Both the position numbers and the translations under genes were made by a program. Source: Hypomesus transpacificus (Eukaryota; Chordata; Actinopteri; Osmeriformes; Osmeridae). From it: 64,000 nucleotides of DNA. How positions within the stretch are numbered: position 1 is the first letter of the stretch; each line of letters starts with the position of its first letter. Of this stretch, positions 43,292 to 54,914 are shown in pieces. Location: assembly GCF_021917145.1 (NCBI RefSeq), contig NW_025813742.1, positions 25,001-89,000 of the forward strand, in the 5' to 3' direction. The notes beneath the pieces are model-generated. The model did not search any database. It saw only the letters and a program-made list of their open reading frames with translations, and was not told the origin of the DNA.

Positions 43292-44282
43292 TATACATAT
43301 CTGCTGTACAACCCCGCAGGGGGTTAAGATAATTAAGCGCCCTAGCAACCAGTGGGACTCACGTCTGGGTATCTTATTAATGCACTGTACACATATAAAC
43401 ACTAGGAGGCACCCTCAGCAGGCAGCCCAAGGTTAGTGGGTCTTCGTGTCTGGCGTCTGAAAGGTAACTTCTGGACAAAATGGAAGAACACTCACTGATA
43501 TACTCCATCAGTGGTACACCTCTGGATGTTAAGAGCAACGATATGGAGAGAACTCGATGACTCGATGTGGAGAATAGAACCTCAGCTCTCTGACAGAGGC
43601 TGGTGTCTCTGGTGTGCTTGTGGCAGGGCGACAGCTTCAGCCCAGGATGGAGTACGTGAAAGATCTCACAGTGCGTCCGTGACCTCACTTCCTGCGAGAG
43701 GTTCAGATCTCGCAGTGCATCCATGACCACACTTCCTGCGTTGTTTTGTGTAACACTGCAGGTGTGAGCTGCAGGTGTGTGTACAACAACCCCACATGCC
43801 GGCGACAAGGAAGTGCGTTTGTCCAGAAGTTACTTGAACGCTAGCGGTTTGTTATTCCCGTCATCTCCTTGACAACGCTACACAACTCCTCCCTGCTTCC
43901 TGGCGAGGTGTGTCAGAGGAAGCCCTCTGATTGGGCGAAGCGTAGCTGTGTGTTTCTCTGTACAACTTCTACAATACGTCTTGATTACAACTCAAGATCT
44001 GATTGGCTCGGGCGATGCAAAATCAGATTTGTTCCCCCGAGAGCTCTTGATAAATCGAGCGCAAAAGGAAAACGCGATGTGCACCAACTCTGGATGGAAC
44101 CCAGAGTTCTGATTGTCTGGTTTCCGCTTCCTGTCGGTGGAATTTCACAGAACCCTGGGTTCTGATAGGCTTACTGGGGTTGCGTCCAATATGGACTTGG
44201 GAATCTGGAAGGTTGGTTGAGAGGGATGAGTGGCCCTGATTGGCTGGAGTACCGGGCCTGTGGACCGTGATAGGCTGGTTGA

Positions 44283-45664
44283 CTAGATGCCCGGATGGTG
44301 GGGGGTGAAGGAAGGGGGCGGGGACAGGGCCAGGGGGCTTTCCTGAGTGGTCGCACACACGGACACGCCCCCAGAAGGAGAGTCTGATGCCTGAGAAACA
44401 CTAGTTGAGGAAATTACAAAGAGGAGAGGAAGAGAGGAAGAGAGAGAAGGAGAGGAGAGGAAAGAGAAGGAGAGGAGGAGAGAGAAGGTGAGGAGAGGAG
44501 AGAGAAGGAGAGGAGGAGAGTAGAGAGAAGGAGAGGAGAGAGAAGGAGAGGAGAGGAGGAGAGAGAAATAGAGAGGAGAGGAAAGGAGAGGAGGAAAGGA
44601 CAGAAGGAGAGGAGAGGAGGAGAGAGAAGGAGAGAGGAGAGAGAAGGAGAGGAGAGAGAAGGAGAGAGAGACGTTAACAGAAAACTCTCCATGGGTGCTC
44701 ATCGTGCATGTGTGTTTGTGTGTGTGTGTATGTGTGTTCTTTACGTAAACCTCACCTGACTGTGTAACTGGTGCTGTGAGTGGGGTCTGTCACCCCGGCA
44801 ATAAACAGTTTCTTGGGCGGGCCATCAGACTCCACCCCTCCTGTGGAACCAAGTTGGACCAGATGATATACCAAACACAAACATACCTACAAATACACAC
44901 ACGCACACATGCACACACAACCACTACATACCTTTCCTCTTCAAGGGTGTCAGTGCAGGCCATCTCACAGTGGAACTCTGTGGCCTAGGATCAAGAGACA
45001 AGGTTTGAGTGCGTAATATTGGAATATAGGAGTTCAAGCAAAACGGCTCAACATTGCCGCTCCAAACAAGCAACACTGCGGAGGTAAACATCTACTCTGG
45101 TGTACCTGAACCTCCTCGTTGGACTGGGGGAGGAGTTAGGCGTGACGCCACTGTCCTGCAAATGGAAGCCCTGGGAGGAACAGATGAAAAAAAAATGTTT
45201 TAACATCCTCCATCTTCTACTCTCACCCTCTTTTCCAGCGGGTGTTGCATAGCAACGGTGTGGGCGGACTCACCCCTGCGTGGTTGTGCCAATGACTGAC
45301 AGGTGGGAGGTGTGTCAGGTTGGAAGCACTGCAGAAAAGATAGACCATTAAGTTTCTGCATTCAGGGAGTCAGATGGCTGAGCGGTGAGGGAATCGGCCT
45401 AGTAAACAGAAGGTTGCCAGTTTGATTCCTGGCTGTGCTGAATGACGTTGTGTCCTTGGGCAAGACACTTCACCCTACTTGCCTCGGGGGGGAATGTCCC
45501 TGTATTTACTATGAGTCGCTCTGGATAAGAGCGTCTGCTAAATGACTAAATGTAAATGTAGAGTGCGTCCGAGTGTGTGTGTGTGTCTTACCTCAGTCTC
45601 TGCAGACTTCCCCTGAGTGTCATCTCCATGTTCTCCTAAAACAAATCAGGAGTTTAGGTGTGCG

Positions 45665-45699
<35 letters not shown>

Positions 45700-45964
45700 A
45701 CTCGTGATTCTGCCCCAGTAGGGACAGAATATTCCTACATGCTCTCCACCTTACCTGCCTTTTGAGGTCTGGTCTCTCGCTGCCCAATGAGAACGGAGAG
45801 AGGGGAGTGGCCTACAGGAAGAGAAGTTAATGTATTTTCTGCCTGACTATATCTACACAGAAGAACACAAATACCAGTTAAAGTGTCAACAAACAGAACT
45901 GAGTAAACCACACACACACACACAGGAGAGTAGAGGACAAATAATGCCCCGACACAGAGCAACA

Positions 45965-46007
<43 letters not shown>

Positions 46008-46027
46008 ACTCTCTCACTCTCTCTCTT

Positions 46028-46079
<52 letters not shown>

Positions 46080-46545
46080 ACTCTCTCTCTTTCTCTCTCT
46101 GTCACTCTTACTCTCACTCTCTCACTCTCTCTCTTTCTCTCTTTCTCTCTCTGTCACTCTCTCTCTCTCTCTCTCTCTTTCTCTCATTCTCTCACTCTCT
46201 CTCTTTCTCTCTCTGTCACTCTTACTCTCTCACTCTCTCACTCTCTCTCTCTCACCCCAGAAGGGCAGCTGGGGTTGACTGACACACTGCTCCGTCGATA
46301 CCGGGCTGAACTTGTTGGACTAAACACTGTCATGCCATCACTGTGGTATGGAAACAGATACCAATGAGACAAACGACAGCGACATTTACAAAGCCGCCAC
46401 AATTCAAGTTTAAAATACAACTTGTCTGTTGAGGCGGATCTCGTACTTACCTGACACTAGTGATCATGGGGGCGCTGTTCGATCTACGAAGAGCCCCGCT
46501 CCCAGCAGCTGCGCCGGCGCACTGGTCCACTTCCATTCGTTCCAT
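44283..46545 (-). CDS. PABIR/FAM122-like PP2A-B55 regulator
   Basis: Nine exons read leftward: 46545-46451, 46340-46256, 45811-45755, 45635-45592, 45328-45274, 45170-45106, 44984-44932, 44840-44756 and 44400-44283. They join in frame to 218 residues. MERMEVDQ and LRRSNSAPMI are hallmarks of the FAM122/PABIR family, whose members bind and inhibit PP2A-B55. Further matches are MTVFSPTSSARYRRSS, GVTPNSSPSPTRRF, ALTPLKRKG and GPPKKLFIAGVTDP. The protein is basic and Ser/Pro-rich, probably largely disordered. An alternative start at 46535 drops only three residues. The third intron carries a full SINE and the second a 290-bp CT tract. Which PABIR paralogue this is cannot be settled by eye. The family call is probable. 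Confidence 0.78.
44412..44673. repeat. (GAGAGGA)n purine tract
   Basis: GGAGAGGAGAGA and GAAGGAGAG blocks in the last PABIR-like intron, forming a pyrimidine tract on the gene's sense strand close upstream of the final exon. Confidence 0.88.
45365..45559 (+). mobile_element. Full-length tRNA-headed SINE
   Basis: The head GGGAGTCAGATGGCTGAGCG (box A-like TGGCTGAGCGG) is followed by a box B-like GTTTGATTCC, the core TTGTGTCCTTGGGCAAG and CACTTCACCCTACTTGCCTC, and the tail GTCGCTCTGGATAAGAGCGT. It is antisense to the PABIR-like gene. Confidence 0.92.
45968..46255. repeat. (CT)n/(CTTT)n tract
   Basis: About 290 bp of CTCTCTTT and CACTCTCT blocks start immediately beside the exon border at 46256, so the host gene's donor is followed at once by a purine repeat. 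Confidence 0.92.
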
Positions 46546-47694
46546 TTCTATGATCCTCGGCCCCCGGGAGAGCAGCGTGGGTAGCGGCCCTCTAAGCTGT
46601 CAGAGCAGGCGTCAGGCTTGACTCTAGCCCGGTGAAAGCCCGACCAGCAGGCCTCACTTCCAACCTACAGTTGCGAAACCAGAGCCGCTGACAGCGGGAA
46701 ATATAACCGCTGCCGTTTGTTCTATAGCATTTTTGATAGATGAAACCAGACTTTGGAGACCTATTGCAAACCTTTCAAACAAATTACTTGCTACGTAATG
46801 CCAACCTTTCGTGGTTTGACTTAAGTACTTTCCGTGAAACGCAAATCCTGTTGCCGTAAAATACAAATCCCCCCCAGAGACTGTAAACTCAGTTTTGATG
46901 GAATCTAAGCGATACTTTTGGGGTACATTAGGTTATGAGCCCCTGCAAGTGACGTGACTTTTTAGGATTAGCAAAATGGCTAACAATCTAGCCTTACAAT
47001 AAAAGCGCATAGTACTGTACAAAGTCGTCTTTCGCAGTTCGCATACTTCATTTAAGTTGGCCGCTGAGTCCCCCTCAAAACCAGCAGAATCTTCGAACAT
47101 TTGGGGCGTTCATCGGAATATAACTAATTGAAAGATTTTTTACTACATAGTCCTTCAACAAATAGAGAGGTAGTTCTCTGCTGTGATTATAGTGCCTCGT
47201 ACAGGCCACATGAAATATTACAGATAAGTGTATTGCAACATTGTTTGGTAGTAAGACTCCACTGGCAGAAATGTCCAAATTAAGTCGAAGAAATAATAGC
47301 ATTTATTTGATTACACTTTGCCGTATGACTAAAGTTTTTCCAGGCTTTACGTTGGTGCGTAGGCCTATTTTAAAATGTGTGTGAGGGAGACAGAATATGT
47401 GAGAGGTTTATGAAGATGTTATGTGTGCATGACTGTACCGTAATAACTCGCAAAGGGACTTTTAGACACCTTCAACACTCAAGATCGACAATTCGGTTAC
47501 TCTATAACTTTATTGGAGAGTACAATTTTATAACAACAACAACTGTATTTACTCAATTAATCTCAATCAAATCAATTAAAGTGCAACATCTGCCATACAA
47601 AGCATAGACATCCAAGAAAACACACATGTACATCAATAACTTCTGAGTAAACGGCTTTCATGCTCGCGCACCACCCCCCAGAAACAAAACACCC
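46546..47694. other. PABIR-like promoter and GPCR 3' UTR
   Basis: No exon is recognised. A minus-strand AATAAA signal (TTTATT on +) at 47509-47514 would end the GPCR transcript after a short 3' UTR. The part near 46546-46900 should contain the PABIR-like promoter. Confidence 0.55.
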
Positions 47695-49143
47695 TCAAAA
47701 CATAATCCTGGACGACTTCGATTCACTCTCCGCGTGCACCTGCCTTTCCTTCTTCTTCTCCTCCTCCTCCACTTCCACCACCTCCTCCTCCCCGACCCCT
47801 TCTCTCTTCAGTATCCTCAGAGGCCACAGGGTGGCGCTGCGGTGGTGGCGGTTGGTGCAGTCCGCGGGCCAGCAGCAGGGGCCTCCCTGGTCCCCAGTCA
47901 GGAAGTAGAGTAGAGCGTTGAGCCAGGCGTTGCAGGCGGCCAGCGGCCTGGTCACCTTGTAGCAGATGGAGATCATCTTCATGGTGTTGCATCCCCCCAC
48001 CTGACCCCGCCGCAGTAGCAGGAAGAGAGTCCGGGTCACGTGGAACGGCAGGAAGCACAGGGCGAACAGGAAGGTGATGGTCATGATGGTTTTGATGGAC
48101 TTGCGACGCCTGCGTATGTAGTGGAAGTGTTGAGAGCTGGAGATGGAGACGGAGGTTCTCTCTCGGGCCCCCTCTACGTCTCCTCCGCCTGCTCCGCCGT
48201 CTCCTCCTCCTTCCTCCCGGCCCTCCCGTGAGCCGGGAGCGGAGCTCAGCGTCCGAAAGATCGTCCTGACCACCCGGGAGTAGCACCAGGCGATGATGAC
48301 GAAAGGCACGAAGAACCCCAGGAGGTGCAGCGTGATACCGTACGGGACGTAGTCGGCAAAGTCCTTATCGACGGCGTCGTCCCAGCAGTTGACGTAAGCC
48401 TTATTTAAACCCTCCCCGCCCCCTCCTCCGCCGCCTTCCTCCTTAAACCCGCTGCGGTTCTCCCCTCGACCGGGCGTCCCCCCCCCAGCCTCCCAGCCTC
48501 CCCCTCTCACCACCAACCCCGTCTGGGCAAACCTGAAGATGGGGCAGGTGAGGATGAACACCATGATCCAGACCAGAGCGCAGGTCCCCTTCACGGCCCT
48601 CTTGCTCTCGAGGGTGATGGTCCTCATGGGGTGGCAGATGCCCAGGTAGCGGTGCACAGAGATGCAGGTGAGGAAGAAAATGGAGCAGTACAGGTTGAAG
48701 TAGAACAGGAAGCGGACCAGGCGACACATGAAGTCCCCGAACACCCAGTTGTCTTTCATCATGTAGCTGGCCACCAGGAAGGGCAGGGAGAGGCCGTACA
48801 TCAGATCCGTGGTTGCCAGGTTCACCATGTAGATCAGAGAGGTGTTCCATCGCCGGGAACCTCCGTTGCCACGCTGACAGTCGCCGCGGCGCCGACAGGA
48901 GCGCAGCAGCACCACGGAGTTGAGGGTCAGGCTGAAGAGGAAGGTGAGAGAGTAGCAGACGGGGAGGAAGACGTACTTGTAGGACTCGTCGATGCTGCAG
49001 GAGGTGGGGGAGGATGGGGGATAGGGGGAGGTGTAGTTAGGATTGCCTGGCCCTGCTGGGCCCAGCGGTGTGGCCTGGCTTATCGTCATGCTCGGTGGAT
49101 GTTTTCCCTTCTTGCGTAACGAGTCATGTTCCTCTGTCATCAC
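47695..49143 (-). CDS. P2Y-like class A GPCR, single exon
   Basis: An intronless 482-residue seven-helix receptor closest to the P2Y2/4/6 group. Visible features are NYT glycosylation at N36, four extracellular Cys typical of P2Y (C49, C140, C253, C385), MVNLATTDLMYGLSLPFLVA in TM2, CISVHRYLGICHP with HRY in place of DRY, and FALCFLPFHVTRTL in TM6. YKVTRPLA in TM7 with FHVTR fits the H-x-x-R and K-x-x-R ligand motifs for nucleotides or dicarboxylates. Oddities: the usual DPxxY is NALLY (409-413), a Gly-rich insertion of about 33 residues sits in ECL2 (214-246), a Gly/Glu-rich insertion of about 33 in ICL3 (301-333), and the tail is Glu/Lys-rich. A later ATG at residue 19 is possible. An OXGR1-like identity is an alternative, since OXGR1 also lacks DPxxY. 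Confidence 0.85.
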   Translation of the reverse strand: MMTEEHDSLRKKGKHPPSMTISQATPLGPAGPGNPNYTSPYPPSSPTSCSIDESYKYVFLPVCYSLTFLFSLTLNSVVLLRSCRRRGDCQRGNGGSRRWNTSLIYMVNLATTDLMYGLSLPFLVASYMMKDNWVFGDFMCRLVRFLFYFNLYCSIFFLTCISVHRYLGICHPMRTITLESKRAVKGTCALVWIMVFILTCPIFRFAQTGLVVRGGGWEAGGGTPGRGENRSGFKEEGGGGGGGEGLNKAYVNCWDDAVDKDFADYVPYGITLHLLGFFVPFVIIAWCYSRVVRTIFRTLSSAPGSREGREEGGGDGGAGGGDVEGARERTSVSISSSQHFHYIRRRRKSIKTIMTITFLFALCFLPFHVTRTLFLLLRRGQVGGCNTMKMISICYKVTRPLAACNAWLNALLYFLTGDQGGPCCWPADCTNRHHRSATLWPLRILKREGVGEEEVVEVEEEEKKKERQVHAESESKSSRIMF

Positions 49144-50558
49144 ACCCTACTCCGGGGGGAGATTGTTCCTGCTGGCTTATGTTCCAATCATCGTGTCATC
49201 TGAGTTCGGGGAGGGTCTGAGTTGGAGATGAGGGTCCTGTTCGGGAGACAAAACAGGTTTTTCAGTTGGGAAACACTGCTGGGGAATGTGCTGTTTTTTG
49301 CTGATCAACAGTAATTTTCGGTCTGCTTGCCATTTAATCAGTAACAGAATTTTCCGGAAACTCTCCCATTCATTCATGTTCCATCTGCTGTGTTAGTGAT
49401 CCACTTCTTCGACCATAGATCAACCTTTCTGTGAAACTCACCCAACGTGAAGCATCTCTGCTACAGTACATTTACTGTGCTAATAGTTTTTCCATTCTAT
49501 AGGCTACCGTGTATCGTGAACTAACATGTATGCATGTGTGCGTCTGTGCATGCATGCATGCTCGTGTGAGTCACCAAATGTCATAAATTAAAGCTAAACC
49601 CGTTGGAAAATAACAGGTATGTTTATGCGCAAGATCATCCTAGAAACGTTTGCGTTCTGCGTCTCCATCTCCAGTTTCGTCTCCCCCAGGTGTGGGGGTC
49701 TTCAGGCAAGACACCCCTTATTCAGTCCCCACAGACAACACTGTGTCAGATCAACAGACAGGGTCTCTTACCTCTTGTGTCGGGTGATGGGTGTATTTCT
49801 AGAGCGCCGGGTGTTGCTGCTAAAAGTGTCCTGAACCTGGGTCCCAGAGCACCCTTTCTCTGACCTTCACTGCCTCTGTAAATAATTTATATCCATTCAT
49901 TCAGACAGAACTGCAGAACGGAAACCCAATACAACCTGGTGCAGTCGCACTGACTTGGGTAAACTACATCTTGGAACAGATTAATCGAATTTGAGATCAT
50001 TTTGCATGCGTATCGTGTGATATTTTGTCAGCCGTAGACTGAAGGATATTGGAAAAGTACTCATCTTTCCTATCTGTGTGCATATCACAGTCAAGGCTGT
50101 CTATTATTATATTGTAACAAAATAAATGATTTTATTCTGACTACTTTAATTTAGCTAAACTTGACTTAACCTGTGCACATTTGTAAACATTTTGATGAAA
50201 TACAAAACCACTTACCCGATTCTCTGGTAATAAAAGGCTGTTTTCCTTTGTCGTATGCAGAAATCCTGATGTTCGTATGACATTAAACAGTCATTTTATC
50301 CCCTCTCGCAACAAAGCAGAACTACCGTTTGTGAAACATGCAATAACTTCTCTTTTAGTCACTGCCTCACAATATGTATCTTTTTACTGTCTCTCTTCTT
50401 GGCGTCTCTCCCTGCTGATGTTGAATTATTCCTTCACTGTTGTTCAACCTTCACTCTCCCTGTTTGTCTTGATCCTCTGTTATTGACCCTTCATTCATTA
50501 GTGCTGAGCAAGTCAGCGAAGGTACACTTTTGTATGGACTCCCTCTCTCCCCTTCTCG

Positions 50559-50597
<39 letters not shown>

Positions 50598-51722
50598 CTC
50601 CTACAGTCCTAATAACACACACGGAAGGCGGGCGACATGCCGTACAGTACCCATTTACAGTTTATTAAATCCTAAATTAGTAATACAAAGTCAATACTGA
50701 AAAAAACAATACTTTAGAGATAAAAAAAATGAAAATGGCCTTTAAATTCAAGACAATAGGAAAGGGACTCGTGTCTATGGCTATCAATCCTTCGATCTAG
50801 GCTTATGCCTTTTTCATACGCGTGAACGGCTGAGACCTCGCTGAAATGGAACGGCTGCTAAGTAAGGCACAGGACATCATAGGAAGTAGCAGGTAGTTCC
50901 TACGAAAATGGCAGTTATGGTCGTAAACCCCCGCTAGTATCATAGGTGGGTAATAACAGGTACAAACATGTCAAGATCATTATATCAAAGGTTAACAACT
51001 GATACTAACTACTGTACCACACCACAAGTGGACCAGTCCCTGTCAGTGGCAGAATCAAGGCTTCCCTTCCTTGAATTGACATAAAATATTTGTTGGACAT
51101 TCACCCCGAATTCCAATCCCTTAGCTTGTGTGTATTACATTGTTAACACACTATGAGTGGACTATTCCCTTATACACTTAAACACAATAAAACATGGTGA
51201 CAAAGTAGCATCCCTTATTTGTTTGTAGGTAATACAAAGCAAAGCTGGGTGGTGTTTATAGAAGTGCTTTCACTTAGCGATGGACTTCTCCCAGGGCTTT
51301 CTGCTCCTTGGAAGGTGTCAGACTAATCAGAACAGATGTTAAGCATCCGTCTAATATCAAAACATCCGTCTAATACGACTCCATATTGTTAAGTGCGTGA
51401 GTACAAATAAACATACTGTACGTCCTGTTGCAATACATTTGATAACGATGCAACTAATAAAGGATCAGATAGACTATCCATATTCTTTACGATATAGATA
51501 TCTTGACGTAATCCTGTGTAATCCTTCCCAACGTATCATTGTTCACACTTCGGAGTGTTTGTTCCAACAGTCGCTAAGAGATTCAAACGGACTTCCCTGC
51601 GAACGAGCGCGTCGACCCCCAGAGATCCCAGAGCGCTCTCCTGCTGCTCTGTCTAACGTCCTGTGTCCGTCAGCATTCATGCGTCAACATCCTGTCCTGA
51701 TGTCACATCCTGTTTGCGAGTG
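49144..51722. other. GPCR promoter region and schip1-like 3' UTR
   Basis: A minus-strand AATAAA signal (TTTATT on +) at 50661-50666 indicates that about 50,650-51,722 is the schip1-like 3' UTR. 49,144-50,640 should hold the GPCR 5' UTR and promoter. A short CT/CA tract lies at about 50,560-50,597. No further exon is seen. Confidence 0.55.
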
Positions 51723-54700
51723 TTACGTCAGATCCTGTACATCCATGAGCATGGCGTCCTGTTTGGTCCTTAGCTGGTCCCTCTCCAGCAGGTGGCACAC
51801 CAGTTCTGAGCTCAGGTCTGGGGGAAGGTGGGGGGGGGGGGCATGGGGGTAACAGTACAGGTATCAGTATAGATGCCAATGAGGGACTCAGCAAGACAAC
51901 AATTAGCTGAGGAACACATTTACATTTAGTCATTTTAGCAGACGCTCTTATCCAGAGCGACTTACAGTAAGTACAGGGACATTCCCTGTACCATGTGTAA
52001 GATGTGAAGAGTGGGTAAAGAGAAAAGGAGAGAGAGAGAGTGTGTTTGCATCTCTGTGCGTGTGTGTGTATTTTCAGCCCCATCACACGTACTAGCATAT
52101 CCAACTCAACACGGATGTTACGGGATCACGACTTTAGCGTGACGTTAACGACCGCAGTGTGACGCCTGGCGAAGCCACAGCTGTGGTTGAACTGAGGAGT
52201 CAGATGGCAGAGCGGTGAGGGAGTCGGACTAGTAATCAGAAGGTTGCCGGATCGATTCCCCGCCGTGCCAAATGACGTTGTGTCCTTGGGCAAGGCACTT
52301 CACCCTACTTGCCTCGGGGGAAATGTCCCTGTACTTACTGTAAGTCGCTCTGGATAAGAGCGTCTGCTAAATGACTAAATGTAATGAACTGAGGAGAGTG
52401 GACTGACCCTGTACATCCTGGCTGAGGGACACCCTGAGGGAGTGCAGGTGCTGGAGAGAGCAGAGCCGGAGGTCACGGAGGTCCAGGTGCGTCCTCCTGG
52501 TCGCAGTGGTACAGCTGGCGAGATGCTGACACACACACACACAATGTGGGAGTCAGATGGCTGAGCGGTGAGGGAATTGGGCTAGTAATCAGAAGGTTAC
52601 CAGTTCGATTCCCGGCCATGCCAAATTATGTTTTGTCCTTGGGCACGGCACTTCACCCTACTTGCCTCGGGGGGAATGTCCCTGTACTTACTGTAAGTCT
52701 CTCTGGATAAGAGCGTCTGTTAAATGACTAAATGTAAATGTTGCATGCAGGTAGACCCGGCAACACACGAAATCGTAGATTGAGGCGCAATGCAGAAATA
52801 CTGCCATCGTCTGACAGCAACAGTCTCTGCCTTCTTATTTGACGCCTCCCACTCATGTCTATCCAACAGTCTGTCATCTCTCTGTCTTTCTCCTTCTTTC
52901 CTTACTCGTTATTCTCTAATTGTCCTTGTCTCCCATCTCTGTAAACACTTCTCTTTCATCCTATCACCTACCTCCTTCTCTTTCTGTTCTGCCCACAGCT
53001 TGTCCCGTAGCGCCCTCAGTGCAACCTTCACTTCCTGCTTCAGACCAGAAGGGTGGTAGCCTTTGCTACTTGCTCCTGTAGAGCCCTGGAAAACAGGAAA
53101 TGAACACGAAGTAAACATGAAGCAAACAGGAAGTAAATAGGAAGTAAACAGGAGACACGACAAAGGGATGGGGCAACATGGGTATGTGTTAAATGTTTAA
53201 CTAACAAGGCCATACAAGGACTGTGGAATTTGGGCAGGATACATTGTGTTACAGCATAGTGAGTGATTGGTATTGTAGATTTTTTGAATGGGTTTATTTT
53301 AGTTAAACTATCCAGGGGCGAAGAACACTCACCTCTTTCCCAGTTCCTGCCTCCTCTTCATCGCTTTCACTATTGTTGATATAGCACAGCTGTAGGTTTT
53401 TATGATGGGTAAACCTGTGCAAAGAATCAGGTATGAAGACAATAAAGGGGAGTCAGATGGCTGAGCGGTTAGGCAATCGGGCTATTAATCAGAAGGTTGC
53501 TGGATCGATTCCTGGCTGTGCCAAATGACGATGTGTCCTTGGGCAAGACACTTCACTCTACTTGCCTCAAGGGGAATGTCCCTGTACTTACTGTAAGTCG
53601 CTCTGGATAAGCGCGTCTGCTAAATGAGTAAATATAAATGTAATAAATCACGCCACAGTAATGATAGAAGCGACCGGCAAAAGAAGAAATGTACCCATGG
53701 CCGCCTACCGAGAAGTGATCACAGTGACCCGACAGCTTCTAGGCTCCACCTCGTCCTCCCCGCTCTGCCTCCTCGCGCCCCCCTGCCTCCTCGCGCCCCC
53801 CTGCCTCTCGTCCGTACTCCCCTCCGATCCCGTCAGCAGCTCCGACCCGCTCGCGCTCTAAGAAGAGAAGAAAACATAACTCCTGAAGGAGGGTTGGAAG
53901 GATGGAAAGAAGGATGGCTATAGGGAACACGTGGCGGTGAGGGGGAGAGGACTTTGCAGTCCTGTTCTGGAGACAACGTCAGGTCTCGCGGAACATTCCA
54001 GAGAGGTGTTTTGCTCATGCTGTCATCTGGTACCAGACATGTTGTAAATAACTAGAGATTCGCTGACAGAGGCCCACAACGAGAGATTATGACGTTGTCT
54101 GAAAGATGTGTAAAACGGAAATCTACAAATAGAGAATATGTCAGGATTGTTTGGGCCTGGGGAGGAGGGTTTAGTTGGGGAAGGCATCCCTTTTAGCAAG
54201 CGCGAAGTGTTCAAGGACGTTAACCAGATTCGGTAATCCGTAAGGGCTGCCTGACTGCCAAAGACTCACTCCTGTTTCCTATGAGGACGGAAGGTAGCTG
54301 CCCTAAATGAACTTCCCCAGGCTTCTGGATTGCATCAAGAGCATCCTCGGGACCTACCCCAGCGCAGACCCACAATCTGCGCACAGACCAGCTCTGCATA
54401 CCCACGACCTGACAACCCGCTGTCCACTACAACCCGAAGCTTCGCTGGATGGTTCGACCGTTGTCGTTTGTGTGACTCGTTGGAGCGTGAGGTTCTGCTC
54501 TGGATGTCACGAGTCTGACTGAAGAGGGTCCTGTCCTGGACGCTGCCTCCTCCTCTCTCTCCCCCCCAGCACCAGAACGCTTCCTCTTACAGTGTGAGAG
54601 GAGTGCAAACAAGCAAAAGAAAACAATTCAGACAACTGAGACCCAACCGTAAATACCCCTTCCCCACACACACATCCCCTCCTTCACAGTTGAACCCTGA

Positions 54701-54914
54701 CCTTTGCCCTTTCCCTCCTCTCCTCCTCTTGTTTCTCCAGCTCAGCGATCCTCAGGCTCAGGTCCTCCCAGTGCATTATGGGTAGGTCCTGGTCCTGTTC
54801 GTCACACTCAGAAGTCTTGCGACGCAGCGTCCCTCCTTCCTCTTCCTCACCGGACTGTCCCGTGTCATCGCTCTCCTTCTCCTCTGCCAGCTCCTTCTCA
54901 GTCTCCCCCTCCAT
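51723..54914 (-). CDS. schip1: Schwannomin-interacting protein 1-like
   Basis: SCHIP1 binds merlin/NF2 and has roles at axon initial segments and nodes. Exons read leftward: 54914-54702, 54585-54511 (borders tentative), 53857-53709, 53414-53333, 53085-52972, 52525-52408 and 51817-51723. They give 281 residues in frame. The acidic N-terminus leads to LPIMHWEDLSLRIAELEKQE, then a repetitive GGARRQ segment. The SCHIP-1 domain follows with THHKNLQLCYINNSESDEEE, SGLKQEVKVALRALRDKLWA and the end DQLRTKQDAMLMDVQDLT, almost identical to human SCHIP1. A non-coding first exon ending at 55361 and rejoining at 54922 is likely. Three SINEs lie in its introns. It may be a lineage-specific second copy rather than the direct orthologue. 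Confidence 0.88.
51916..51987 (-). mobile_element. SINE tail fragment
   Basis: The reverse-oriented tail CATTTACATTTAGTCATTTT, then GCAGACGCTCTTATCCAGAG and CGACTTACAGTAAGTACAGG. The head is missing. Confidence 0.85.
52188..52396 (+). mobile_element. Full-length tRNA-headed SINE with target duplication
   Basis: The element body runs about 52199-52384, with head GTCAGATGGCAGAGCGGTGA, box B-like GGATCGATTCC, core and the GGATAAGAGCGTCTGC tail. It is flanked by a perfect TGAACTGAGGAG duplication at 52188-52199 and 52385-52396. It lies antisense in a schip1-like intron, only about 12 bp from the exon border at 52408. Confidence 0.94.
52548..52740 (+). mobile_element. Full-length tRNA-headed SINE
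   Basis: Same family: head GGGAGTCAGATGGCTGAGCG, box B-like CAGTTCGATTCCCGG, tail ending AAATGACTAAATGTAAATG. It is antisense in a schip1-like intron. Confidence 0.93.
53447..53641 (+). mobile_element. Full-length tRNA-headed SINE
   Basis: Head GGGGAGTCAGATGGCTGAGC, box B-like GGATCGATTCC, tail GGATAAGCGCGTCTGCTAAA. An AATAAA-type short duplication may flank it. It is antisense in a schip1-like intron. Confidence 0.92.

Larger units (their letters stand above)
40092..44282 (-). other. BAP18 3' end and long PABIR-like 3' UTR
   Basis: The first 250 bp are the BAP18 3' UTR (AATAAA 40335-40340). From about 40,530 to 44,282 no exon is recognised. A minus-strand AATAAA signal (TTTATT on +, 40532-40537) suggests that this is a 3.7-kb 3' UTR of the PABIR-like gene. 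It contains a hAT MITE at 42808 and a SINE tail at 43252. An unannotated non-coding gene cannot be excluded. Confidence 0.5.

Noticed and set aside
47723-49119. Open frames overlapping the GPCR on both strands
   Set aside because: They are shadows of the GC-rich receptor exon; the receptor frame has seven helices and family motifs.
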